Notes: generated by a model from the sequence alone, not told the origin. A DNA stretch of 64,000 nt from Anaerolineaceae bacterium (GCA_016841365.1 JAENZI010000005.1:124001-188000); one strand, 5' to 3'. Positions 40,510 through 50,059 are shown, counted from the first letter of the stretch. A program made the numbers and translations.

Positions 40510-42705
40510 ATGCAATTTGAACAATTCTTAGAAAAATTACCCAAAAATTATACGGCATTAGATCTTGAACTGATCGAAAAAGCCTATCGTTTTGCTGAAA
40601 AAGCCCACGATGGGCAAACGCTGCCCAGCGGATTGCCTTACATTACTCATTGTGCCGCGGTGGCAATCATCCTGGCTGAACTCTCCGTGCCGCCCGAATT
40701 GATCATCGCAGGCCTTTTGCATGATGTTATTGAAGACACTGAAATTACGTTAGAGGATGTTCGCAAAGAATTTAACGGAGAAGTATCTAGCCTGGTTGAT
40801 GGGGTCACAAAATTAACCCATCTTCCAAACCTTTTGCGAGGGGACCAGAATCTAAAGGCAAAAACACCAACGGCAGGGACAACCGCCCATCGGAAGGTGC
40901 GAGAAGAAGAGATTTCTGAAGCACTCCGCAAAACCTTCTTAGCGATGAGTGACGACATCCGGGTGGTTCTTGTCAAACTGGCAGACCGTCTCCACAGCAT
41001 GCGGACGCTGTCTTACCTCCCTGAAGAGATGCAAAAACGCATCTCCCAGGAAACCCTCGATATCTTTGCCCCTTTAGCGAACCGGCTTGGTATTTGGCAA
41101 ATCAAATGGGAACTGCAAGATCTTGCCTTCAGGTATGTCGCCCCTGAAGATTACAAAGACATCGCGAAAAAATTAGCTGACAGGCGCGCCGATCGAGAAG
41201 AGCAAATCCAACAGATCATCAATCGTCTAAAAGAGGTACTCGAACAAGAGGGAATCAAAACAAAAATTTCAGGCCGCCCTAAACACATCTACTCCATCTA
41301 TCAAAAGATGAAGCGCAAAGAGATGCCATTTGAAATGTTGATGGATTTGCGCGGTGTACGCTTGATCGTTGAGGATGTAGCTGCCTGTTATAAAGCCTTA
41401 GGGATTGTGCACATGAAATGGCGGCCGATCCCTGGCGAATTCGATGATTATATCGCCGCAAAAAAAGAGAACAACTACCAGTCACTGCACACAGCAGTCA
41501 TCTTTGATGATGGCAAGCCGCTCGAAGTGCAAATCCGGACGGAAGAAATGCACGAAAATGCCGAATACGGTATTGCAGCGCACTGGCACTACAAGGAAAA
41601 ATCAAGCAATATTAAAGAATCCTATCAGCAAAAAATAAGCTGGCTGCGCAGTCTCTTCACCTGGCAGCAGGATGAAGACGATGCAGATGATCTCATCGAC
41701 GGATGGAAGTCAGATGTCTTCAAAGACAGAGTGTATGTCCTGACCCCACAGGGAGACATAATCGACTTGCCAGCCGGATCCACCCCGATTGACTTTGCTT
41801 ACCATGTACACACTGAAATTGGTCACCGCTGCAGGGGTGCAAAAGTAAACGGCAAGCTTGTGTCTTTAGACCATGTCCTTGAAACAGGAAATCAGGTGGA
41901 AATCCTGACGGCAAAACGCGGCGGTCCATCCAGAGACTGGTTAAACACCAACCTCGGTTTGGTTCGGACAAGCCGAGCGCGTTCAAAAATAAAACAATGG
42001 TTTAAAAGACAGGACCGAGAGTCTAACCTGGCGCAGGGTAAAGCCATCCTTGAAAAAGAATTTAAGCGTTTGGGTATCAAGAGCATCGACTTCGATGATT
42101 TTTTACCCGAGCTTGGTGTTAAAACCGTTGATGATCTATATGTCGCCATTGGCTGCGGCGATATCGGTGTGGGCAGGGTGATCAACAAAATCGGTGAGAT
42201 GGAAGAAGAACTAGAAACAGAACCGAAGTTTGATCTTGTTCAGGCGCCCACAGAGGTTGTGCCAAGTGAAACCGTCAAAGTGATGGGTCTTAAAGGTATC
42301 GCCACCACTATGGCAAAATGCTGCAACCCCATGCCAGGTGATGAGATCATTGGCTACATCACCAGAGGTCGCGGGGCAACCATTCATCGGCAGGACTGCC
42401 CGAATATCCTCAGAGTCTCAGAAAAGGAACGCCTGGTTAAGGTCTCTTGGGGGCAGCCTGGGAAGACATTTACAGTCCCCGTTCAAATCAAAGCCTATGA
42501 TCGCCAGGGGTTAATGTCCGATATTTCTAATATCATCACCGATGAAAATGTCAATTTAATCGACATGAGCATGAAAATGAATCAACACCTGGCGGATATT
42601 AAGCTGGTGCTTGGTGTTAAGGGTATATCTCAACTTTCTCGCATTCTGACAAGGTTAGAGAGCCTGCCAAATGTTTTTGAGGCAAAGCGCCAACGACCAG
42701 GGTAA
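40510..42705 (+). CDS. rel: Bifunctional (p)ppGpp synthetase/hydrolase (RelA/SpoT homolog)
   Basis: A 731-residue Rel enzyme that makes and degrades the alarmone (p)ppGpp. The hydrolase HD domain retains YITHCAAVA and HDVIEDT, so hydrolysis should be active. The synthetase domain has DLRGVRLIVED and DYIAAKKENNYQSLHTAV, the GTP/GDP-binding signature. The regulatory half includes TGS (DRVYVLTPQGDIIDLPAGSTPIDFAY), a zinc-finger region (KCCNPMPGDEI) and a C-terminal ACT domain (YDRQGLMSDISNII). The gene starts 28 bases after the HAD gene, with no clear ribosome-binding site, so it may be read on the same transcript. Confidence 0.95.
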   Translation: MQFEQFLEKLPKNYTALDLELIEKAYRFAEKAHDGQTLPSGLPYITHCAAVAIILAELSVPPELIIAGLLHDVIEDTEITLEDVRKEFNGEVSSLVDGVTKLTHLPNLLRGDQNLKAKTPTAGTTAHRKVREEEISEALRKTFLAMSDDIRVVLVKLADRLHSMRTLSYLPEEMQKRISQETLDIFAPLANRLGIWQIKWELQDLAFRYVAPEDYKDIAKKLADRRADREEQIQQIINRLKEVLEQEGIKTKISGRPKHIYSIYQKMKRKEMPFEMLMDLRGVRLIVEDVAACYKALGIVHMKWRPIPGEFDDYIAAKKENNYQSLHTAVIFDDGKPLEVQIRTEEMHENAEYGIAAHWHYKEKSSNIKESYQQKISWLRSLFTWQQDEDDADDLIDGWKSDVFKDRVYVLTPQGDIIDLPAGSTPIDFAYHVHTEIGHRCRGAKVNGKLVSLDHVLETGNQVEILTAKRGGPSRDWLNTNLGLVRTSRARSKIKQWFKRQDRESNLAQGKAILEKEFKRLGIKSIDFDDFLPELGVKTVDDLYVAIGCGDIGVGRVINKIGEMEEELETEPKFDLVQAPTEVVPSETVKVMGLKGIATTMAKCCNPMPGDEIIGYITRGRGATIHRQDCPNILRVSEKERLVKVSWGQPGKTFTVPVQIKAYDRQGLMSDISNIITDENVNLIDMSMKMNQHLADIKLVLGVKGISQLSRILTRLESLPNVFEAKRQRPG

Positions 42706-42722
42706 ATGGGTGGTATTATCAG

Positions 42723-42739
42723 GTCAAATTAAATTTGAC
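42723..42739. repeat. Perfect palindrome upstream of the acidic-protein gene, candidate operator
   Basis: GTCAAATT-A-AATTTGAC is an 8-bp inverted repeat with a single central base. It lies 7 bases before the -35 box of the next promoter and 18 bases after the rel stop codon. With no T tract it is unlikely to be a terminator; an operator for a dimeric regulator fits better. Confidence 0.5.
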
Positions 42740-42746
42740 AAAAACC

Positions 42747-42775
42747 TTTACTATTTAAACCACATAGTGTAAAAT
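42747..42775 (+). promoter_or_regulatory. Promoter of the acidic DUF1540-like gene
   Basis: -35 TTTACT (42747-42752), 17-base spacer, -10 TAAAAT (42770-42775), each with one or two departures from consensus. Confidence 0.5.
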
Positions 42776-42817
42776 CGCTTGCGAATAACCTACAAGTGTT
42801 TTTGTTTAGGAGAAATT

Positions 42818-43081
42818 ATGCCCCGAATACATTGCCATTATCTTGATTGCCTCTTCCTTGATGGTAAATATTGCAGTGCAGCAGCCATTGAACTAGATCC
42901 AGATACTGGCTGCAAAACCTATCAGCCCAGCGATGATATTGAAATCAAAGATTGGGATGAACCAGAAGACATCGACGATTGGGATGACATTGAAGAGGAT
43001 GAAGAGGAAGAAGATCTCTGGATAGACGAAGATGAGGACCTTTTAGATCTCGACCTTGACGATGCGGATGATGATTTCTAA
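42818..43081 (+). CDS. Small DUF1540-like protein with highly acidic tail
   Basis: An 87-residue protein in two parts. The first 33 residues hold a Cys cluster (IHCHYLDC, GKYCSAAAIE, TGCKTY) similar to DUF1540, a small metal-binding or disulfide domain. The rest is almost all Asp and Glu with regularly placed Trp, Ile and Leu (about residues 38-87). ATG 42818 follows AGGAG. The acidic tail could mimic DNA or bind basic partners such as ribosomal proteins, but no data in the sequence decides this. It has its own promoter and a palindrome just upstream. Confidence 0.65.
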   Translation: MPRIHCHYLDCLFLDGKYCSAAAIELDPDTGCKTYQPSDDIEIKDWDEPEDIDDWDDIEEDEEEEDLWIDEDEDLLDLDLDDADDDF

Positions 43082-43168
43082 TCACGCATAACGTTAAGTT
43101 TAGACCTGAGAATTTTCGTTCCGTTTTTTTTATCATAATAATTGGAGGGATTTGTCGCTCTCCAGATC

Positions 43169-43191
43169 AGAGGCTCGCGCAGCCTCTTTTT
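43169..43191 (+). terminator. Terminator after the acidic-protein gene
   Basis: AGAGGCT-CGCGC-AGCCTCT, a perfect 7-bp stem, followed by TTTTG. Confidence 0.85.
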
Positions 43192-43282
43192 GTTCCCATA
43201 AAACCGTTCGCTGAATTTTGGTCAACATTGAGTATAATTCAATCAGAATTTAATTAAAACAAAAGTGTAAGGAGGATCAGAA

Positions 43283-43804
43283 ATGCCGCAACTCGAACAC
43301 TCCCCATACAAATCGATTAATGTTTATATCGAACGTGACTTCTTAGAAGGGTTCCTTGAATCAATTCTACAAGGTTTTAATGAACTCCCTAAAGAAGATC
43401 AACTGATGTTCGTAAAAGCCTTTAAACAACATGTCACAATATTGGGATTTCGTAACCCATTACGAGCACCTTTGCGCCTGCAAATCAACGCTTATGCGAC
43501 GGCTTTTGAAGAGAATGATGAGGTTGTACCCTTTACGCTGACAACATGGGCAAAAATGAAGTCAGAATTAGCAGAAAATGTCAATAATTGGCTCGATTCT
43601 GAAGGATGGAAAGATCTTGCCCTTGAGAGAGAATATGAAGAATCACAAGGTTTTTCTGGAGAATGGCCTGAAGCGTTGACATTTGATGCAATTGCCAAAA
43701 AATTTGAAGAAGCGCATCCAAAATTTGATTTTTCACAGGACGAATTGATCTTGATGGTCATCTGGGTGTCAGGGAAACTTCCACCTGAGCAATCTGTTAT
43801 ATAA
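43283..43804 (+). CDS. Hypothetical protein (173 residues)
   Basis: A soluble acidic protein with no recognised family. It is mostly helical, with an opening YKSINVYIERDFLEGFLESIL and a middle part FGFRNPLRAPLRLQINAYAT-like strand region; the end KFDFSQDELILMVIWVSGKL may form a helix-turn-helix-sized unit. AAGGAGGATC precedes the ATG, a strong ribosome-binding site. A TATAAT at 43231-43236, within TTGAGTATAAT, may be its promoter. It lies 41 bases upstream of asp23, so these could be cotranscribed. Confidence 0.65.
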   Translation: MPQLEHSPYKSINVYIERDFLEGFLESILQGFNELPKEDQLMFVKAFKQHVTILGFRNPLRAPLRLQINAYATAFEENDEVVPFTLTTWAKMKSELAENVNNWLDSEGWKDLALEREYEESQGFSGEWPEALTFDAIAKKFEEAHPKFDFSQDELILMVIWVSGKLPPEQSVI

Positions 43805-43845
43805 TACACCTAAGTGACATCAATTAATCAATCGCTGGAGCATTT

Positions 43846-44193
43846 ATGACCACTTACCCGACAGAAAATGATATCGGAAAAACAACTGTTTCGCCTGAAG
43901 TCCTGGATAAAATCGCACGTCTGACAGCCTTGAGTGTGCAGGGCGTCAGCAGGATGGCAAATGTTCAAAGCGGACTGCAAAAAATTGCAGGTGATAATAA
44001 TGGCGGTGTCAGAATTGACATCAGGGATGACCAGGTCTTTGTTGAGATTTATGTCATAATGGTCAGTGATATCAACGTAAGGGATGTAGCGCGTGAAATT
44101 CAATCCCGAATTTCACGTGCGATTTCAGAGATGGTCGGCATGGATGTCGGCGGTGTCAATGTCCACATAATGGATATTGACTTCAACGTATAA
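43846..44193 (+). CDS. Asp23/Gls24 family envelope stress protein
   Basis: A 115-residue Asp23-domain protein. The typical pattern is present: VLDKIARLTALSVQGVSRMA near the start, GVRIDIRDDQVFVEIYVIM in the centre and VGGVNVHIMDIDF at the end. In Firmicutes Asp23 is a membrane-associated alkaline-stress protein. Here it precedes nusB by 26 bases, a conserved order in many Gram-positive and Chloroflexota genomes. It is probably cytoplasmic. Confidence 0.92.
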   Translation: MTTYPTENDIGKTTVSPEVLDKIARLTALSVQGVSRMANVQSGLQKIAGDNNGGVRIDIRDDQVFVEIYVIMVSDINVRDVAREIQSRISRAISEMVGMDVGGVNVHIMDIDFNV

Positions 44194-44219
44194 CTTACCC
44201 TGAAAAAGAAAACAATTAC

Positions 44220-44678
44220 ATGAAATCACGCACAAAAGCCCGCAGCATTGCTTTACAGGTACTTTACGAGGTTGATATTAGCGGGCATAAACCCGGAACG
44301 GTCTTGGCTGAGCGTTTTGTGCAATTAAAAATGGACGACTCCCTGAAAAAATTTATCAGTCAAATTGTTTCAGGTGTCACTGAATACAAAAACAACCTGG
44401 ATGAATTTATCGCTGATTTCGCCCCGGATTGGCCATTGGATCAGGTGGCTTTTATCGACTTGAATTTAATCCGGATTGCATTGTGGGAAATTGCCGTGGA
44501 TAAAAAGACCCCCGTAAAGGTTGCCATCAATGAGGCGGTTGAATTAGCCAAACGCTATGGCTCTGAGGGTTCTGCACGTTTTGTCAATGGTGTCTTGGGC
44601 GGTTTTATCGAAAACTTGAATGAAATCCAGCTCAGTATGGAGATCGTACAGGAAGATGACGACAAAACTCAGGAATAA
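44220..44678 (+). CDS. nusB: Transcription antitermination factor NusB
   Basis: A 152-residue all-helical RNA-binding protein that, with NusE, binds boxA of rRNA leaders and prevents early termination. Typical marks are the start KSRTKARSIALQVLYEVDIS with the Arg-rich first helix, and VAINEAVELAKRYGSEGSARFVNGVLGG, the conserved C-terminal signature. It follows asp23 and overlaps the lipoprotein gene by 23 bases, so its expression is coupled to that gene. About 10 residues longer at the C-terminus than E. coli NusB. Confidence 0.95.
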   Translation: MKSRTKARSIALQVLYEVDISGHKPGTVLAERFVQLKMDDSLKKFISQIVSGVTEYKNNLDEFIADFAPDWPLDQVAFIDLNLIRIALWEIAVDKKTPVKVAINEAVELAKRYGSEGSARFVNGVLGGFIENLNEIQLSMEIVQEDDDKTQE

Positions 44679-47124
44679 GCAGACTAATCCACACCTAAAA
44701 TCCACAGCCTTGCTGTTATTTGTCATCTCATCCATCCTTGCTGGTTGTCATTTCCCAACCGGTAATGCGATCCAAACCTCTTCAAATCAAATCGAAAATT
44801 ATGCTACCGCCCCCGTTAATGTGAACTTCACGGCCATACTACCTTCAGAATTGGCCAGGGGTGAAAAACTCTTTCTTGAAGTGGTTGATGAAGTGACAGG
44901 ACTGCCTTATAACAACCAAACTTACCAGCTCGAGTCCGAAACGGATCTCGAATATAACGCTAAGTTCTCCGTTCCTGCAGGAACAGTTATCAAATACCGC
45001 TATGTAAAAAATGGCAAAGAACCCGCCGCTGAGATCAACTCTCGAACTCAAACCATACGCTATCGCATGTTCTTTGCCAACACCAGTAGTGATGTGAAAG
45101 ACATCATCCTCGGCTGGGAGGGGGAACAACCCCAGGTTGATACAGGGAAATTAGAAGGAGTTGTGCAGGATCGCGATACCCGCCTGCCAATTCCGGATGT
45201 TCTTATCAGCGCTGGGGGGCAAATGACCTTCTCTGATGCGAATGGTCATTTTGCTCTTGAGGGTGTGCCTGTAGGATTGAATAATGTTGTTTTTTACAGC
45301 ATGACCGGTCAATATGGCACCTTCCAACAAGGGGCTCAAATTGCACAGGCACAAACAACGCTGGCAAATGTCAGTCTGAAACCGATGAAACCCATAACTG
45401 TCATATTAAGGGTTACAGCACCCGCAGAGCCGCTCGGTGCGCCCATCTATCTTGCCGGGAACTTAACCCAGCTCGGGAATACCTTCACGGATTTAACCGG
45501 GGGCATGAGCGTCAACCCCAAGAAAATGCCCCAGTTGACGCCAGCGGATGATAGCACTTATAGCTTGCAGCTTCACCTATATGCCCAAAGCGACCTGCGG
45601 TTCAAGTTCACCCTGGGTGATGGCTATTGGAATGCAGAGCAAAACCAGATGGGCGGCGTCAAAATCAGGCAGATTGTCCTGCCTAACACCGATATCACTC
45701 TCGATTTGACGATTGCCTCCTGGCGGACATCTGGCTTGGAACCTGTAACATTCGAGTTGACCTTCCCACCTGGCTCAGTGGCACCAGGTGAAAAATTCAT
45801 TCAGTTTAAAACAACAGACTGGACCGAACCAATCCCGTTGTGGCCTTTAGGTAACGATGAGTATCTTTACATCCTTTACGCGCCTTTTAAGAAATCAGAA
45901 ACGGTCTCTTTCAGGTTCTGCCGTAATGGCGACTGTCAAAACGCAACGAGTGCGGCAACATCCTCTGCAGAGAACACCTTCACCCCCTCCGATTCCCAGC
46001 AAACAATATCCTTATCCGTCGATGCCTGGGAAAATTGGGGAACCACAATCGATAGGGCAACCCTTACGCAAGCAGCCTATCCGCCTTATCATCTAAATTA
46101 CGCAACCATGATTGAACTTTCTTCCTACGTCAATGAGTTTTGGGAAGTTTACACACCGGAAAGCTTAGCCGCGATTGAATCAATGGGAGGATCTGCAGTC
46201 ATATTCTCTCCGCTCTGGTATCTGCAGCCAGCTTCACCATTGATCTTTCCCGAATTAGGGATCACCCCATTCTATTCAACCCTCAATGCAATGATCAACC
46301 AGGCTTCTGCCCTTGGGTTGGAAACAGGACTCTACCCGCAGCTCGGCACTCAGGGAAAAGTCATGGAAATGTGGCTAACAGACACACATTCTGATTATTG
46401 GTGGGAAATTTGGTTCGAGTCGTATCAGGATTTCCTCCTTAACTATGCGAAAACTGCAGAAATTAATAAAGCAGATCAATTGATTATTGGCGGCAAAGCA
46501 GTCCTACCCACCTTCTCGGGCGGCATCACACCGGATGGTCAAGAGACAAACATCCCCATAACAAACGATAATCGTTGGACCGCGTTGATTGAGGAAATCA
46601 GGAACGTTTACAGCGGAAACCTTGTTTGGGCAACAAATGTTCATCTAAATCGAGATCCGCTGCCAGAATTTATTTATGAATTTGACGGGATTTACATCAG
46701 TGTTGACAGCCCTCTGGCCGAGGGCATTGACCCTGCATTTGAGGAAATTGGCGCCAATTTTTCTGCTGTGATCGATAATCACATCTACGAAGCTTACCGC
46801 AGCACAGGTTTGCCGATCACCCTGGCACTGGCATACCCCTCCATAGATGGCGCCGCTCGTGGATGTGGATTGATTGACGAATCTTGTTATAACGACGGCA
46901 TCTTTGACCTTGATGAAATTTCCACACAACCCATTGATCTTGAAGAACAAGCGCTCATTTACAGTGCCGTTCTTCCGGTGATTGCTAGCAGACCGTGGAT
47001 CACCAGTACATCAATACGCGGGTACAACGCCGCAGTCACCAATCAAGACGGCACATCCTCCATTGCCGGAAAGCCTGCAGCCGATATCATCAGTCCCTGG
47101 TTTCAAGAAATTAATCCGGAATAA
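44656..47124 (+). CDS. Multidomain lipoprotein with carbohydrate-binding and barrel domains
   Basis: An 822-residue surface lipoprotein. The signal ends in SSILAGC. Domains by eye: a beta domain (to about residue 155), a carboxypeptidase-regulatory-like domain (GKLEGVVQDRDTRLPIPDVLIS...ANGHFALEGVP), a CBM20-like starch-binding domain (APIYLAGNLTQLG, FKFTLGDGYW), a second similar domain (about 370-460), then a barrel domain with IESMGGSAVIFSPLW and ASALGLETGLYPQLG, which resembles glycosidases. No catalytic pair is certain. ATG 44656 behind AGGAAG overlaps nusB by 23 bases. The presence of a starch-type binding domain suggests polysaccharide capture; the link to nusB is only position. Confidence 0.75.
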   Translation: MTTKLRNKQTNPHLKSTALLLFVISSILAGCHFPTGNAIQTSSNQIENYATAPVNVNFTAILPSELARGEKLFLEVVDEVTGLPYNNQTYQLESETDLEYNAKFSVPAGTVIKYRYVKNGKEPAAEINSRTQTIRYRMFFANTSSDVKDIILGWEGEQPQVDTGKLEGVVQDRDTRLPIPDVLISAGGQMTFSDANGHFALEGVPVGLNNVVFYSMTGQYGTFQQGAQIAQAQTTLANVSLKPMKPITVILRVTAPAEPLGAPIYLAGNLTQLGNTFTDLTGGMSVNPKKMPQLTPADDSTYSLQLHLYAQSDLRFKFTLGDGYWNAEQNQMGGVKIRQIVLPNTDITLDLTIASWRTSGLEPVTFELTFPPGSVAPGEKFIQFKTTDWTEPIPLWPLGNDEYLYILYAPFKKSETVSFRFCRNGDCQNATSAATSSAENTFTPSDSQQTISLSVDAWENWGTTIDRATLTQAAYPPYHLNYATMIELSSYVNEFWEVYTPESLAAIESMGGSAVIFSPLWYLQPASPLIFPELGITPFYSTLNAMINQASALGLETGLYPQLGTQGKVMEMWLTDTHSDYWWEIWFESYQDFLLNYAKTAEINKADQLIIGGKAVLPTFSGGITPDGQETNIPITNDNRWTALIEEIRNVYSGNLVWATNVHLNRDPLPEFIYEFDGIYISVDSPLAEGIDPAFEEIGANFSAVIDNHIYEAYRSTGLPITLALAYPSIDGAARGCGLIDESCYNDGIFDLDEISTQPIDLEEQALIYSAVLPVIASRPWITSTSIRGYNAAVTNQDGTSSIAGKPAADIISPWFQEINPE

Positions 47125-47175
47125 TTAATTTGCTATACGAAAAACTCACTATTAACAAAGGCGGTAGTCTCGAAT

Positions 47176-48726
47176 ATGGCACAAAATCTTTCTCATTGGC
47201 TTGAAACCCTTGGGATCGTCCATCAAGGGCCGGTTTTCCACAACCTCAGTCGGTCTGAGCTGGTTGCTGAGGCAATTCGGAATGGTGAGGGTACACTAAC
47301 CCATCAAGGCGCCCTGGGCGTGATCACCACCCCCTATACGGGCAGATCTCCCGATGATAAGTTCATCGTTGACTACCCCGATCAAACCAATTTATGGTGG
47401 GGTGATGTTAACCGTCGAATGCCGAAAGAATCCTTTCAATCCCTGCAGAACAGGATTAGCGCTTATTTGAGCAACCGTCCCCTGTATATTGTGGATTGCT
47501 TTATCGGCGCCGACCCGGATTACCGTTTAGCGATCCGTGTGGTCACTGAATATGCCTGGCAAGCGCTCTTTTCTCAGAACCTTTTTATCTACACGGGCCA
47601 AGCGCATTCCTCAGAACCAGACATTATCATTTTGGCTGCATTAGGGTTTAACACCCACCCCGAGATTGATCATGTCAAATCAAAAGCTGCTATTGCGATC
47701 GACCTTAGGGAGAAGACGGTTCTGATCGCTGCCGCAAAATATGCTGGTGAAATAAAAAAATCAGCCTTTACGGTGATGAATGCCATTCTGCCAGAATCAA
47801 ATGTGCTGCCGATGCATTGCTCGGCGAATGTAGGCGAAAAAGGCGATGTTGCCCTCTACTTCGGGCTGTCTGGTACTGGCAAAACAACGCTTTCCTCAAC
47901 GCCTGACCGCAAATTGATTGGCGATGACGAACATGGTTGGGGCGATAATGGCGTTTTCAATTTTGAAGGCGGTTGTTATGCCAAGACCATCCGGTTAAAC
48001 CCCGAACATGAACCCGTCATCTGGCAAGCGGCGAACCAATACGGTACGGTCCTTGAAAATGTCTACATCAATCCTGAGAATGGCGAACCAGATTTTGATG
48101 ATGCTCGGCTTACTGAAAACACGCGTGCCGCCTATCCGCTCTCTCGTGTTGATAACATCATCCCTGAGAGCATGGCGGGGCACCCTTCAAACATTTTCTT
48201 CCTGACGGCAGATGCATTTGGCGTCATGCCCCCCATCGCAAAGCTTGAACGCGATCAAGCCAGTTACTACTTTCTTTCTGGTTATACATCAAAAGTCGCC
48301 GGAACAGAGCGCGGTCTAAGCCAAATGCCCAAAGCCACATTCTCAACCTGTTTTGGTGAACCCTTCCTGCCGCTCACACCCGATATCTACGCCCGCTTGC
48401 TCAAACAAAAGATCGAGAAACATAATTGCAATATCTGGCTGGTGAACACAGGCTGGACAGGCGGTGGATTCAACACTGGCAAACGAATGCACCTCCCCCA
48501 TACGCGCCGCATGATCAACTGGATTCTCACTGGAGAACACGAAAACGCACAGTATCATACTGACCCTATCTTCGAGATTGCAGTTCCGAATGAAATTTCG
48601 GGTATCCCTACAGAATTACTTAATCCAGAACGAACCTGGCAGGACGCATCAGAATTTACAAAAGTTGCCAACGCACTAAAAGACGATTTTACGGAGAACT
48701 TTAAAAAATTCGAGCGATTTCTCTAA
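47176..48726 (+). CDS. pckA: Phosphoenolpyruvate carboxykinase (ATP)
   Basis: A 516-residue PEPCK of the ATP-using class, converting oxaloacetate and ATP to PEP, CO2 and ADP. The ATP-binding loop is GLSGTGKTTLS (kinase-1 motif), with the Mg site LIGDDEHGWG and IFFLTADAFGVMPPI among the signatures, and NTGWTGG near the C-terminus. AAAGGCGG precedes the ATG. Direction in this organism could be gluconeogenic or, in fermenters, anaplerotic. It is separated from murA by 17 bases and may share a transcript. Confidence 0.96.
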   Translation: MAQNLSHWLETLGIVHQGPVFHNLSRSELVAEAIRNGEGTLTHQGALGVITTPYTGRSPDDKFIVDYPDQTNLWWGDVNRRMPKESFQSLQNRISAYLSNRPLYIVDCFIGADPDYRLAIRVVTEYAWQALFSQNLFIYTGQAHSSEPDIIILAALGFNTHPEIDHVKSKAAIAIDLREKTVLIAAAKYAGEIKKSAFTVMNAILPESNVLPMHCSANVGEKGDVALYFGLSGTGKTTLSSTPDRKLIGDDEHGWGDNGVFNFEGGCYAKTIRLNPEHEPVIWQAANQYGTVLENVYINPENGEPDFDDARLTENTRAAYPLSRVDNIIPESMAGHPSNIFFLTADAFGVMPPIAKLERDQASYYFLSGYTSKVAGTERGLSQMPKATFSTCFGEPFLPLTPDIYARLLKQKIEKHNCNIWLVNTGWTGGGFNTGKRMHLPHTRRMINWILTGEHENAQYHTDPIFEIAVPNEISGIPTELLNPERTWQDASEFTKVANALKDDFTENFKKFERFL

Positions 48727-48743
48727 CAGGAACAGGAGTGATT

Positions 48744-50027
48744 ATGGAAAAATTAATTATCAAAGGAGGGATCCCGCTTCACGGTGAGCTCATCCCCTCT
48801 GGAAATAAAAACGCTGCCCTGCCCATGCTGGCAGCCTGCTTGCTCACACCTGAACCCGTCGTGCTGCATAACATGCCTGACATCCTCGATGTCAAAGCCA
48901 TGATTCGCCTGATGCAAAGCCTGAATGTCAAAGTGGAGTGGGTCAACAAATCCTCTCTCAGGTTGGATGCCAGTGATATCCGCCCTGCAGATCTTGATCC
49001 ATCCCTATGCCGCCAAATTCGCGCTTCAATTCTTTTAGCCGGGCCATTGGTCAGTCGTGTCGGGGAACTCTTTTTGCCGCCACCCGGAGGTGATGTCATT
49101 GGCAGGCGCCGGGTTGATACGCACATCCTTGCGCTTAAACAATTAGGAGTCAAAACCCAATACATTGAAAATCAATTTCAACTGTCCACAAAAGGTCTAG
49201 TTGGCGCAGAAATCCTGCTCGACGAGGCATCCGTCACCGCGACTGAGAATGCGATCATGGCATGTGTATTAGCCAAAGGCAAATCGACGATCAAAAATGC
49301 TGCCAGCGAACCTCATATCCAGAATTTATGCCACTTCCTGAATGTTCTTGGTGCGAATATTGAGAATATCGGCTCCAATACCTTGGTGATCAACGGTGTT
49401 GATAGCCTGCACGGCGGAGAATTCTCTATCGGTCCGGATTACCTTGAGGTTGTCAGCTACATCGGCGCTGCGGTTGTCACAGGTGGATCAATTCGCATCA
49501 AAAACGCCGGCGTTGAGCACCTGGACATGATCAACCTCGTAATGCGGCGCCTTGGTGTTAATTGGGAGACGAATGGTGATGATATCATTGTTCCCGAAGA
49601 ACAACAGCTCGAGATTGAACCGGATTTGGGTAATGCAATTCCAGAGATATCTGTAATGCCCTGGCCAGCATTCCCAACCGACTTGATGAGCATTGCCATT
49701 GTGATTGCCACGCAGTCTAAGGGCAGCATCCTCTTTCATGATTGGATGTACCCCTCCAGGATGTTCTTCACCGACAAATTGGTCGGGATGGGCGCACAAA
49801 TTGTCCTGTGTGATCCCCACCGCTGTATTGTCATGGGTCCCACACGGCTCAATGCTGAACATCTTGAAAGCCCAGATATCCGCGCCGGTATGGCGCTGTT
49901 GCTGGCCGCTCTTTCCGCCAAAGGCGAAAGCGTTATCCGAAATATCAGCCAAATTGATCGGGGGTATCAGCGTGTTGACGAAAAACTAAAAGCATTAGGT
50001 GCTGAAATTCAGCGCCTTCCCGCATAA
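48744..50027 (+). CDS. murA: UDP-N-acetylglucosamine enolpyruvyl transferase, Asp-type
   Basis: A 427-residue MurA, first committed enzyme of peptidoglycan synthesis. Lys22-Asn23 in SGNKNAALPM and the Arg-rich site GGDVIGRRRVD match the family. The catalytic loop that reads GGCAIGARPVD in E. coli has Asp117 here in place of Cys115. Asp at this position is the natural form in mycobacteria and chlamydiae and makes the enzyme insensitive to fosfomycin. ATG 48744 follows AGGAG; a GTG at 48738 is possible but overlaps that site. A strong bidirectional terminator follows. Confidence 0.95.
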   Translation: MEKLIIKGGIPLHGELIPSGNKNAALPMLAACLLTPEPVVLHNMPDILDVKAMIRLMQSLNVKVEWVNKSSLRLDASDIRPADLDPSLCRQIRASILLAGPLVSRVGELFLPPPGGDVIGRRRVDTHILALKQLGVKTQYIENQFQLSTKGLVGAEILLDEASVTATENAIMACVLAKGKSTIKNAASEPHIQNLCHFLNVLGANIENIGSNTLVINGVDSLHGGEFSIGPDYLEVVSYIGAAVVTGGSIRIKNAGVEHLDMINLVMRRLGVNWETNGDDIIVPEEQQLEIEPDLGNAIPEISVMPWPAFPTDLMSIAIVIATQSKGSILFHDWMYPSRMFFTDKLVGMGAQIVLCDPHRCIVMGPTRLNAEHLESPDIRAGMALLLAALSAKGESVIRNISQIDRGYQRVDEKLKALGAEIQRLPA

Positions 50028-50059
50028 ACATGCTTTGTTAGTGATCTATAACAGAATCT

